A stretch of DNA of 64,000 nucleotides from Linyphia triangularis. Lineage: Eukaryota > Arthropoda > Arachnida > Araneae > Linyphiidae. This document shows, in pieces, positions 46,518-57,307 of the stretch (position 1 is the stretch's first letter; every line of letters starts with the position of its first letter). The position numbers and the translations under genes were made by a program. The notes below the pieces were generated by a model, which worked only from the letters and a program-made list of their open reading frames with translations, did no database searches and was not told the origin of the DNA. The stretch is taken from positions 107,423,942 to 107,487,941 of the forward strand of contig OZ021722.1 in the NCBI GenBank assembly GCA_963978545.1. The letters are read 5' to 3'.

Positions 46518-47237
46518 GAGGACATAGGACACTTTTGCCAAAATTCTTTAGTTTAGCCAAGAATTAAATAAAATTTGGCATAAACATGGAAGATGTGACT
46601 TTAAACAAAACAACACAATTTAAGCAGATAATATAAAATAGATAGTAAATTATTGAGAAAAATGCATTAAAATAACACGAAATTTTAATTTTTTTCAAAA
46701 TGCTCCTCGCGACACAATATTTTGACGAACATGAAAGAAAAATTTGAAGTTGTTTATCAATATATTATAAACATTTTCAAACATGCTTTTATCTTTAGGT
46801 GCAATAGTTGAACAGAAATAAAATTTCAAACTTGGCGCCAGTGATTTCTCATTAAAAAATGCACATACTTCAAATTCCCAACATGAAAAAAAATATAAAA
46901 AATTATGTGACATAAAAAAGCATGTGTAAATTTCTTTATAGTACATTAAAAATTATTAATACAAAAAAATTAGGTGGATTTATCAAAAAATGAATCGCAA
47001 GGAGCCTTTCGAACATAAGTAAAATGGGAAAAAGCGAAGCTGAGAAAAACGCATTTTTAGCCTTTGCCAACAAGTGTGCGATGCGTTAAAATAGTTAGTT
47101 AAAATAAAGATTTTACCACTTAGAAATCATCGGATTTCAAAAATTCAACCGCGAAATTAAAGCTAGTGGCATAAGCAATTTTTATAGAATGAAAACAAAA
47201 AACGTCATTTTTGGTGATTTCAGTGTCCCATGTCCCC
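46518..47237. mobile_element. TTAA-target MITE family G
   Basis: 720 bp between TTAA sites. Left GAGGACATAGGACACTTTTG, right TCAGTGTCCCATGTCCCC. Non-coding, AT-rich interior. Length and target match families C, D and E although the ends differ. Confidence 0.75.
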
Positions 47238-47482
47238 TTAACGTACAACTCCAAAAGTTTCCTTGCAGTATTGCTTATAAGGAGACTTAGTACACTTGCA
47301 ATAAAGATAAATCGGTTGTTATTTTTTTTATTTCCTGTTATTTTACGATTCTTTGCCTTTCTATTGATGTATTACTTTTGTTTCTACTCAAATTAGAAGT
47401 TTATTATATTTTGTTTTAAAAATGGCAACTTTCAATATTAACTATATATGACTTTTACCTTCAACTTTGAAGTTTAAAATAT

Positions 47483-47948
47483 TGTTGCACAAATTGTCTG
47501 TATATATTGTAAATAGTGACGTATTATTTCAAAATTCTATTGTAATTTATTTTTATCTTATTTTATTTATTAATTAATAGCGATTATACAAGTTAGAAAA
47601 AGGTGGCAACACCTAAAGCAATCGAGAAGTTTCGAGATATTTCTTTTCCGATGAATTGGCTGGAAATTTCGCGAATGTCTCACGCGCTTGTATATAAAAG
47701 ACTGGAGAACGGGAAAGTTTTCAGATTGACTTCGGACTTCGTTGAAAGCTGATCGCTTTGTTTACCTATTGGAGTGAGCTTGTATAATCGCTGAATTCGA
47801 AGTTATTTTTGTTGAAGCTTGTGTTGAAGCTTGAGAGTAATTAAACTGTTGCCTGTGAATAAATTTTGTGAGTTTTCTGAAGAGAGAATAAATATTTTTA
47901 AACCGTGAAAACTGTGCCATCATTGCCTCAGTGGAAAAATTCATAACA
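47483..47948 (+). mobile_element. Solo LTR, family 1, copy 5
   Basis: 466 bp, TGTTGCACAAATTGTC...TTCATAACA, duplication ATAT (47479-47482, 47949-47952). TATA-like TGTATATAAAAGAC near 47689, AATAAA near 47888. Confidence 0.88.
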
Positions 47949-47952
47949 ATAT

Positions 47953-48810
47953 CATGTTTAAAGAAAATCAATGTAACTTTTGTAAATAACTATTAGAGAT
48001 ATACCTGGAATTTTTTTTATTAAATTGTAGTGTATTACCTATAGATTAAACGGAGGTTAAAAAATTTCCTGTTATTTTCTTAATTATTTTTTAAATGTTA
48101 AATCGTTGAAAAGAAAAAGATGTTTTTCTTAAGAAACAATTTGGAAAATTGATGAAAGTTAAACAAGAAAAATTCTGATGATATTTCTTACCACATTTTT
48201 AACTCAGTTTAATCTGTAAATTATGTAGTAAAATTTCATAAAAAAAAATAATGGCATACCTCTTGTGACGATTTCTCGAAATAACGACGACGAATTACGA
48301 AGGTAGCGCTTTTATTAATTTTTTAAAAGAAGTTGTTTAAATTTAATATTATTGAGACTATCATATATTTTTTCATGCCAACTACAATCTTGTTCTTCTC
48401 TGGTTTTGTTGTCAGGGTAACACTTTGGCTGTTGCCACTCGCTTAGATAAATCTTAATCGTCCGGCTGTTGCCACTCGCTTAGATAAATCTTTACACTCT
48501 ACTAGTTTGTTAGAAAAGGTACACTGAAGTTTAAAACATGACGCTTAGAGAAAATCAAAGTTAAAAGTAAAAAGCTTATCTAGTTAACATTGATAATTTT
48601 CTTTTTTAAAAGAAGATATAACATACTTCTATTTTGAGTAGAAACAAAAGTTATACATCAATGGAAATATAAAAATTACATAGAACAACATGAAATAAAA
48701 ATCTCAAAATCGATATATTTTTTATTTTTAAGGTCCTGAATCCCTGGGAATGTATTGAATATTGAGAATAAGTTTGAATATGTGAATTAGGCTTTTATCC
48801 ATTCCAGTAG
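47953..48810. other. Non-coding with a 46-bp tandem pair
   Basis: GGCTGTTGCCACTCGCTTAG with ATAAATCTT occurs twice, 46 bp apart (about 48427 and 48473). The rest is AT-rich without recognisable content. Confidence 0.5.
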
Positions 48811-48813
48811 TAT

Positions 48814-49477
48814 TAGACTGAGAGGCTACTACAATTTTTGGACCCCATCGAACATCATTCTGAATTTTTTATAGAAATTGGAGAAAAGTTAGTAGATTAC
48901 GAATCCACTGGTCTGCCATGGCAAAAATGGCCGAAACTAGTCAAAAATCGACTTTTAATAAGTTGAACTAAATCCATTTGCCAAATGCGCCATAACTTGC
49001 AAAATAATGAGCATTTTTTTTTTTATTTGGTAACCTTCACTCTTTAATTTTCAATTAAGAAGGTTGCAGACGATTCGGATGTGTGGCGATTGCTTTCTTG
49101 TATCTTTCACAAATGAGCCAAACTGGCAATAAACATTAAGTCACTGATGACGTAACTGATGTCACCAATTTGGCTTACTTTTACAAGATACAAGTTTTCC
49201 AAGCCAGAGATTAGAAATCGTTTGCGTTTTTTCTCATTGAAAATCAAAATGCAATGGGTTGCCAGACGAAAAAGTTTGTTCTCTTTTTGGCAAGTTATTA
49301 CATATTTGGCAGTCGGATTTTAGTTCAACTCATTCCAAGTCGATTTTTGATCAGTTTCGGCCATTTTCGCCACGGCAGACCAGTGTATTCGTAATCTATT
49401 CACTTTTCTCCAGTTTCTATAAAAAATTCAGAATGACGTTCGATGAGGTCCAAAAATTGCAGTCGCCTCTCGGACTA
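48814..49477. mobile_element. Foldback MITE family A, full copy 3
   Basis: 664 bp, TAGACTGAGAGGCTACTAC to the complement of TAGTCCGAGAGGCGACTGC. Flanks TAT and TAG agree at two of three bases, so the target duplication is worn. Inner TAACTGATGTCACC palindrome region conserved. Confidence 0.85.
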
Positions 49478-51157
49478 TAGCTCTGATGTGATAGAAGAAT
49501 ATTTGAAAAATCTCCTTGAAGTGTTACAATCGTTGGTGTTTCCCATTCCTTGTTTCACCACATCAATTTGCAAACCTCAAATTCTCTTTAATTTTTCTTG
49601 AATAGCTTTTTTTTTTTAATTTCTTTCACTTTGTTTGTAATCTTGTTTGTTACTCCTTCATTTTTTAAAATCCGTGTTATATGCAAAGTGGAGTGCTCAT
49701 TTTATGAATTTTATTAGAGCATGGAGCTGTAACCGTGGCTGCATAACTTTACTATTGTTTTTTTCTATGTTGTTTGGATAGCTCTCTTCACAGATTTAAT
49801 CAGATAATTACCGTAACAGCAGATTTCGGTTGCTGATTCTTGATTTAATGGTTAAAATATAGTTTAAGAAACAGTTTGATACCAACCAGACCTGGCGTCA
49901 GCGCCAATTAAGTTACAGCATTTTATTTATACGAAAAAATTACAATATGGGAATCAGTATGAAAAACGTACTTCATTACTTATTAAAGTAAATAAATTTA
50001 AAAAAAAAAAAAAAAAAAAAAACACAGTCCTACGAATTCAGTAGAGTGCGAATATATATTTTTAGTGATTTATATAATTGTTGGCAAATGATTAAAAATT
50101 GACGTCGAAATGAGCTACTTTTTGAGTGATGACTTCCGGTGAGTGTAAACAAATACAAATAAGGCTATTTAATGTCTAAATTCCATCGATATAGATAAAC
50201 AACTGGATAGACTGCTAAATTGTCAATTCGAAGAGAAAAACGCGCAGGGGATTGTAAAGTTGATGGGAAAATTAACCAATCACAGTTCACTTTTATAGTT
50301 GGATGGAAATGCAAAAAACTTTGTAAAATGCTAGAGTATATATTTTTTTGCACATTATTACTAATTAAGGTCTACTATTGACATTTCTGCAGTGAACAAC
50401 CCAAAATTTTATTTTCAATTCTCGGCAATCCGTATTTTTTATTCCACCAACGGCATCTAGCAACGGCATCATTTTCCCAGCGTTAAGCAGTCTATCCAGC
50501 TGTTTATTTATATCGATGCTAAATTCTGGAACCTTACTAGTCAGCTATCCTTAAAATAAGCAATACAACCTACAAATCCCTTAAATGATTTTCCAATTTT
50601 TATATTCATTAGCACAGCACCGATTCTATAAACTGCGCGTGCTTCGTGTGTTCCCATCTAATTTTAAACATCAAAAATATTTATATCAGCGAAATCTCCG
50701 GCAAACTACGTTTCAAAATTTATTCATCGAAAATGAATGGGAATATATGCACTCACATCCAAATACCTTTTATTTATTATGATTAAAACAATTTTATTAT
50801 TTATTTTCTTTATTAATAAAATTTCGGCAACAGGAAAGAGTTTCTTCAACGGTCGGTTACATACTATTTTAGTGCAATTGGATGACGGCAAATTGGTTTA
50901 TTTTATTCCATAAAAGCGATCTTGTAGCGACAGTTACAGCCTTAAAATTTGACAGAATGTATTGTCATCGACAACGAATCTATCAGCCAAGTTTCAAACC
51001 GATTGGATGACGGCAAGGGGGTAAATTAGGCCTCCTCAGATTTGCCCGCCATCGACATTCACAGCCAACCAATCACCCACATACATACACACACAATTGA
51101 AGTTAATAGACAAAATTTAAAAATTATGTCAATTTCTATTTTCCTAAAAAGTTTTGT
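49478..51157. other. Long non-coding stretch
   Basis: Includes an A run near 49999-50021. A slightly GC-richer part at 50840-51080 has GATTGGATGACGGCAA twice (about 50877 and 51000). No gene with support. Confidence 0.4.
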
Positions 51158-51440
51158 TTTGTTTTTGTTTTGAAACCTCCTACTGTCAATTTCTGCCACT
51201 TATAAAGTGCTTAACACAGCCAAATACGTCTCGTAATTTTTGAGCATCTAGAAGAATACGAGATCAAAATCTTCTAGTGTAAACCCCTCTCTCCGACCCC
51301 ACCACACCAACGAGAGGACATTGAGGCCACGACAGATTTAATGTGCACCAGCCCTCATTAGGTACACACCGGACGGAGACCCGAACCCACAACCCTCCGG
51401 TTACGAGCTCGATACTTTACCGCAAGGTTATCGTGAACCT
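51158..51440 (-). mobile_element. tRNA-derived SINE family 3, copy 2
   Basis: Minus strand: TTGCGGTAAAGTATCGAGC (A-box side), GGTTGTGGGTTCGGGTCTCC (B box), then the same body and GCACTTTATAAGTGGCAGAA end as 15400-15692. It has a single tail copy, so the tandem expansion is private to the other locus. Confidence 0.72.
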
Positions 51441-52055
51441 CATAAAAAGTTAAAAACCTGGGATTTTGTCTCGTGACGTCATATCTGTGTTATGAGTAAT
51501 CAGTCAAGTCAGTTCCATTTTATGAAGAGGGATGACTTTGAGCTCCCAAAAATAAAAATTTAAAGTTAGATACTTTTTTGAGGTTTGAGAGCATATTGAG
51601 TTTGGCCTTTTTTAATTTAAGTGTGAATTCTGTCCTGTTATCATGGGTATTAATATTGAAATTAGTATTTTTTTTAGTGCTGATATCAAAATTGTTTTAA
51701 AAGTTTTTAATAGGTTTGCCGAATATAAATACATATTATTCGATAGATATATTAAGGACGTTTAAAAACTAGCCATTATTATTATTAAATATACCATCAT
51801 ATTTATTAAGGTCATTTTGAAGGTGAATCGTAAAGAATTTTTCTTCCTTTTCATATGATATTTTTTCAACAGAATTTCGTTATACTTATTGTTTATGTTT
51901 TGCTTTAAATATTTATAATATGAATGATTTGATTTTTTGGCTTATTCCTAGTATAAATGTCAGGTCACAAAGTGAATTCTGCGACAATTGAAAGATTATA
52001 ATGACACTCCCCAAATATGCACCTTTTTTACCCGTATAGTTTGTAATTAACTATT

Positions 52056-53007
52056 GGGCAATTCTCAGGCTGACGCACGGGACATTTTGGTTCTTTTCTA
52101 CTCATAGACAGAGAGGCGACTGCAATTTTTGGACCCCATCGAAAATCATTCTGATTTTTTTATAGAAATTAGAGAAAAGTGAGTAGATACGAATCCACTG
52201 GTCTGCCGTGGCAAAAATGGCCGAAACTGGTCAAAAATCAACTTTTAATAAGTTGAACTAAATCCAATTGCCAAATGAGCCATAACCTGACAAATAATGA
52301 GCATTTTCTTTTATTTGGTAACCCTCACTGTTTAATTATCAATTAAGAAGGTTGCAGACGATTCAGATATGTGGCGACGGTCTACTTGCATCTATTAAAA
52401 GGGTGCCAAGTTGGCAATAAAATTTACGTCACGGATGACGTAACTGATGTCGCCAATTTGGCTTACTTTGAAAAGATACACATTTTCCAAGCCAGAGATC
52501 AGAAATCGTTTGCGCTTTTTCTCATTGAAAATCAAAATGCAGGGTTGCCAGATGAAAAAGTTTGTACCCTTCTTGGCAAGTTATGACATAGTTGGCAATC
52601 GGATTTTAGTTGAATTCATTCCAAGTCGATTTTTGATCAGTTTCGGCCATTTTTGCCACGGCAGGACCAGTGGATTCTTAATCTACACACTTTTCTCCAA
52701 TCTCTGTAAAAAATTCAGAATGATGTTCGATGAGGTCCAAAAATTGCAGTCGCCTCTCGGACTATCATAAACAAATAAGAATTATAAAATTAAGATAAAT
52801 CTAATAGTTACGTTTTTATTTTATATCATATTACTTGGTGACAAAGTTATGTGGAAAAATAATTATTATTGCATTTAACTTAGTCACCAAGTAGAGCTAT
52901 TTAAAACAAAAGCATAATTGCAAGATTCATAATAATTTTAGAATTCTAATTTGTTTATGAGTTGAAAAAAGCAATAAAATGTCTCGTCCTTCAGCAGAGA
53001 ATTTCCC
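52056..53007. mobile_element. MITE family B, split copy
   Basis: Ends GGGCAATTCTCAGGCTG and GCAGAGAATTTCCC, duplication TATT (52052-52055, 53008-53011). Removing the family A MITE at 52105-52764 and one TCA leaves ~289 bp collinear with the intact copy at 4379-4624. Confidence 0.78.
52105..52764. mobile_element. Foldback MITE family A, full copy 4 (nested)
   Basis: 660 bp with TCA on each side (52102-52104, 52765-52767). The host element elsewhere reads CTACTCGTAAACAG at this place, against CTACTCA..element..TCATAAACA here. That proves the 3-bp duplication and the exact ends TAGACAGAGAGGC / CTCGGACTA. Confidence 0.92.
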
Positions 53008-53011
53008 TATT

Positions 53012-53539
53012 GTATTTTTTATTTTCTTCTTCATTAAGTTTTTAATCATTTAGTTTTAACGTAATTTTTGTAATAGAAAACTACCACATTTTTGCGTTAT
53101 CGCTAACTTTTCAAAATCGCGGCAACCCTGACACGTTAATTAGCAATTTACCAACAACTTCACAGTCAATTCCTTTGCGTGAGAAAAAGAAACGACGCGA
53201 CGCAGACATTATAATTGTCCAAAGGAATGTAAAAATTCGAATTTGTTTTTCGAACCTAGTTGAGACTTACACATCATAAGCGTTGCCATTCCTTCCCCTC
53301 CTAATTACGCTGCACATAAATTCCATTTGCATAAAGAATAATTTTAATTTTTTACTCGGTTCGTTTATTATTTATTTTTTAAAAACACTAACCAAAATTA
53401 TCTCTTTCCGAAATATTAGATTTTATGTAGTATTTTTGCTTCAAAATACCCTGTGACGTATTTAATAGTCAGCATAAAAACGTGAAAGATATTTTAATTT
53501 AAATCTTTTGCCTTTTTATTTACTATTCAATGAAACTAA
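53012..53539. other. Non-coding, nothing recognised
   Basis: AT-rich DNA with one GC-richer patch at 53110-53215 (CGCGGCAACCCTGACACG; GAAACGACGCGACGC). No gene seen. Confidence 0.4.
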
Positions 53540-54012
53540 AACTGAATATTTTCCATTTAAGAGGAAGACTTAGTAAAGCCGGATTTACACGCTACCAGTC
53601 GGGCTTCCAGTTTTGATCGCCAGTTCTGTGACGTCAGCTAAGCAACGGTTGCGCCGTCTATCGGTGATCACGGGAGAGTGCACGTGATTGGTTGATCGGA
53701 GTCGCCGGCGCCAGTAAATAGAAAATGTTTGGTTCACTGGAACCAGTGGCCTGGTGACGTCAGATGACGTCATTGACTGGTGATCTGAACTGGAACCTCG
53801 ACTGGTAGCGTGTAAATCCGGCTTAAGGAACATTCCATATACTCGCTGTGTTACAATCTTCTAGCCCAGTGCATTTAGAAACTACTTTCTATAAAACCTT
53901 GACATTTGATGAGTAGGCACGAAAAATATCACTTAATGAAATGACATCAATTACAAACTCGAAAATTGCGTCAAATGTATTTTATTTTATATTTAAAATC
54001 CTTACGTCATGA
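53540..54012 (+). repeat. Parent repeat of the 35-kb array, with MITE inside
   Basis: Reads TTAAGAGGAAGACTTAGTAA, [MITE], GGAACATTCC, CTAGCCCAGTGCATTTAG, ACTACTTTCTATAAAACC, CACTTAATGAAATGACAT ... AATCCTTACGTCA. It is collinear with the reverse copy at 36300-36560 and is the single-copy form of the sequence making up the 34.7-36.4-kb array. Confidence 0.7.
53577..53823. mobile_element. GC-rich foldback MITE, TAA target
   Basis: 247 bp. AGCCGGATTTACACGCTACC at the left and its complement at the right, flanked by TAA (53574-53576, 53824-53826). The array units carry the unoccupied target CCTAGTAACGGG. Much GC-richer than its surroundings, with several GTGACGTCA motifs (CRE-like). PIF/Harbinger-type target (inference). 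Confidence 0.87.
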
Positions 54013-55048
54013 TGACTTGAAGCAAAAGATTAGAAACTATGCTAATTTATTTTGTAACTTTGGTTTCCATACGGAGACTTTTTTTACCCACTGTATATGA
54101 TATAACTGCAGTTTAGGAAGTATCTTGAAAGAGAGCCTTAAAATACTTCTAGAACCAAGCATAGCAACGGATTACTTAGTCTCAATTGACGACGGTGACG
54201 TCACCACTTGTAACCTTCATTCCATTTTTAACTTTGTTCCAATTAACAGTTCACGTGAACTCATTTTAAAAAACTAATTAGCCACGAACACTACTTGGCT
54301 TAAAAGCAGAGGTCAAAACACGAACCTACCAACTTGACAAACTACTTTCTATGCATTATAAATCACTTTCAGCACATTTCCCCATTGAAAAGCCATAACA
54401 ATAAACAGGCGAAGACCTGTCATTCACAAATCATCTATTTTAGGGCATTTTATGTGGAAAAGTTCTTTACTTGGGGTGTTCCGGAAGCATTTCAGTTCTA
54501 ACTCCATGCAAATGGATGTACATTTATGCGCTTTTGAGTTCTGCAGAACAATAGAAACACGCTCGAATTGGTTCAGTAGACGTTAGAGCTGTTCAAGTGC
54601 TGCTTAACTGTAATCGTTTGACCCCTTATTTCGAAAACAGCTAGTTCCTTCCCATTATGGTCAGGTCAATAAAACATGAATCGACCTTTTTCCGGCTTTA
54701 TTTCCAGAAACCAGATATTTTCCGAAGAACCGGGGCTTTGTGTACTTTATTCTGTAACTTGTCATACTTCTAGAAGGTTTTGTAAATGAATATTTTAGTA
54801 CAGCATTTACGGTCATGAATAGTTTACACTTCGGGTTGTTCTCGAAACGTAAAACTGATAGATCTTACATGAAATCATAAACGTGGAGTTTTGTTTGCTG
54901 TAAAAATATCGATGACCATCTGGAAATTGTTATTTATAAACTGGGTGGAAAAGTATTTTCCCACGTGTTGCATACAATATTTTTTATAATCACGTGCACA
55001 AAATATTTTTAATAGATGGATTTATTGATATTGGCAACACCTGCCAAT
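54013..55048. other. Non-coding, nothing recognised
   Basis: Less AT-biased than average (54120-54800), but I see no open reading frame with exon borders and no repeat ends. Confidence 0.4.
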
Positions 55049-55061
55049 GAATTTCTTCTGA

Positions 55062-55242
55062 TTGGTTGGTTGTTTTCAGATTATCTGGTGCCGTCAGCAA
55101 CACGAGGGCTATAATGCGCTGAAACATTCGTCATTAGACAAGCCAACATACATTTACAAACACCCATGCCTTACACGGGACTCGAGCCCGCAACCTCGCG
55201 GTCTAGAAGCTAGCACGCTAACCACTATACCGTTTGATCGGC
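55062..55242 (-). mobile_element. tRNA-derived SINE family 1, copy 2
   Basis: Minus strand: ACTATACCGTTTGATCGG region with A box TATAGTGGTTAGCGTGC and B box GGGCTCGAGTCCCG, tail AACAACCAACCAATC. A 13-bp duplication GAATTTCTTCTGA flanks it (55049-55061, 55243-55255), showing insertion by target-primed reverse transcription. Confidence 0.9.
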
Positions 55243-55375
55243 GAATTTCTTCTGAAAATATGTCATTTAAATACCAAGACTATATAATACTTGAGCACGA
55301 GGCGTACGAGTAAGTACTTTTTCACGTTAGTGCGAAAAAGTTACTTTCTCGCTCGAACGATTATAACAAACGACA

Positions 55376-55716
55376 CTTTCTTACGATTTTGAACAAAATC
55401 GATGTGGTAATGCCTTTTAAAGTGTTTTAAACATCCCCACCTCCAATATCGTCGTATAAATTCCCCTTGATCATCGCCCATAAACGACTGTTTCTCCTAT
55501 GTTTCACCAACAAGAAAGGATAACGCAACATTTAACAAAAAGCAAATTGCCAATTACGCCATTTTGGATGAGTTTTTGTATCAGCAACCTGGCCATTTTT
55601 TGTAACAAAATTAATGTAAATGCGAAAACAGTAAATTTCACAAATCCAGGGCACATTTAAATGCAGTGACCAGTATTAAGTGCAATTAAAAGTTGTGCGA
55701 TGTTACACACTCTCAT
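55376..55716 (+). repeat. Repeat family H, 3' half
   Basis: Matches the second half of the family (GATGTGGTAATGCC, AACAAGAAAGGATAACG, AATGCAGTGACCAGTATTAA) and ends TGCGATGTTACACACTCTCA. Confidence 0.55.
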
Positions 55717-55975
55717 ATGTAAACATGTACAGTAGATGAATCATTTCCCTTTAGTGTAATATATCTTTTAAGTAAGCAAATATGTTGATTTTTTGAGAAA
55801 ATGTATGTCTAAACAATGTGATAACTATATTTTTTTTCTAAACATATATATAGTTTTGAAACCTCATGCTAACACTGTTGGTAATTACAAATAAGTGTTC
55901 TGCTGCCTGCGCGCATGCGTGAAAAGAAGATAAAAACCCTTCCCCTCCCTTGTAAGATTCTCTCTCTTTCTGTAC

Positions 55976-57237
55976 TAGAGGTCGGAAATATCTATTAAGG
56001 GGGTCCAGTACCGAAATTTTTTCAAAAATCCCAAATTTTTTTTCTGATTTTAAAAAATAGTTCCTACATTCCTGAAGAGAATGATGTTTTTATCTTATTC
56101 CTCCGGTGATTAGAACGCCACAAAAATACCTGTTATTTAAACATCACTAATGGACATAACACCTTGAAGCGTCTACTTAAAGTGCGTTTTTCGAACACTA
56201 GTGTTTTTCACAGATGTTGCATATTCAAATCGATATATCTCCAGAACCATTAATAATTGGCTATTCAAATTTTTGGAGCGTTTAATTTATATAGTTTTAA
56301 ATATTTTGTCTTCGCAGAATTTTATTTTTTTAATTCTGTTTTAAAATATAACATTTAACGTAAAAGATAACATAAAAAAAAAAGCAAAAATTTCAATATT
56401 TTAACTTTGAGAATTTTTTTAATTTTTTTTAATTCACCTATCAAAATTCTGTGAAGACAAAATTTTCTTTATATAATTATGTATTACAGAGAGCTTTCAC
56501 TTTGAAAAAAAAATTATTTTTTCTTGACTTATATCAAAATACGCAAACATCAATTATTATGGATTTTTCTTGGTTTTTAAATTTTTTTTAAATAACTAAA
56601 CACAATATTTAAAAAAACATTTTCTCAAAGATGTATAAATAGTATCTCATACATAAAATAAATTTTTGACATAAAAATGTACATAAACAAAGTTTTTTTT
56701 ATTTTCGGTACCGGACCCCCATAAAATAAATATCGATACTATATCGTTGCATAGAGAAAAATATCGATAGCCTATCGATAAATCGATACATGATTTTTTT
56801 TTTCTTTTTATTTGATTTTCAATTTTGCCAGAAAGGAAGTTTTTCGGGGAAAATTTCTACTTTTCATAATTGCTTTTTGTAAGGTGACTACTTTTCCAAT
56901 TGAAATGGATCTATCACAAAAAAAAAAAGTTATATTTTCGTTTAATTGGTGCAGTGATTTTAAGAAAAATTTAGATAATTTTCAATAGCTTTTAAGTGTA
57001 CAGCAAAATATTGAATATTGATGCCATTTTAAATGTCTCTCAGCCAAGTCCAAACTTTAGTTTTAAAGTTTCGAAAAGGATATAAATAAAATCGAAAAAA
57101 ACACATGAAACTACAACACGATCATAGAAAAACTAAAAATGCTTCAAAATATCGATATATCGGTGACTTTTATCGATATTTTTAATATCGATATTTTTCA
57201 AAAATTATCGATAAAAATATGGTCGTATCGACCTCTA
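55976..57237. mobile_element. hAT-type MITE rich in TATCGATA, interrupted
   Basis: Ends TAGAGGTCGGAAATATC and TCGACCTCTA. Flanking octamers TTCTGTAC and CTCTGTAC agree at seven of eight. Reverse orientation of 42738-43276. A TTAA-target MITE (55999-56720) is inserted close to its left end. ATCGAT motifs cluster at 56740-56790 and 57150-57215. Confidence 0.75.
55999..56720. mobile_element. TTAA-target MITE family C, copy 3 (nested)
   Basis: 722 bp, GGGGGTCCAGTACCGAAAT...TTTCGGTACCGGACCCCC, with TTAA at the left and ATAA (one change) at the right. Lies within the TATCGATA-rich hAT-type MITE and so is younger than it. Confidence 0.86.
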
Positions 57238-57307
57238 CTCTGTACACGTAATTAGAACAAATCAGACGCGCGCCAGGCGCTCCGTTCATTAAGTTGTTAC
57301 CCAATAA

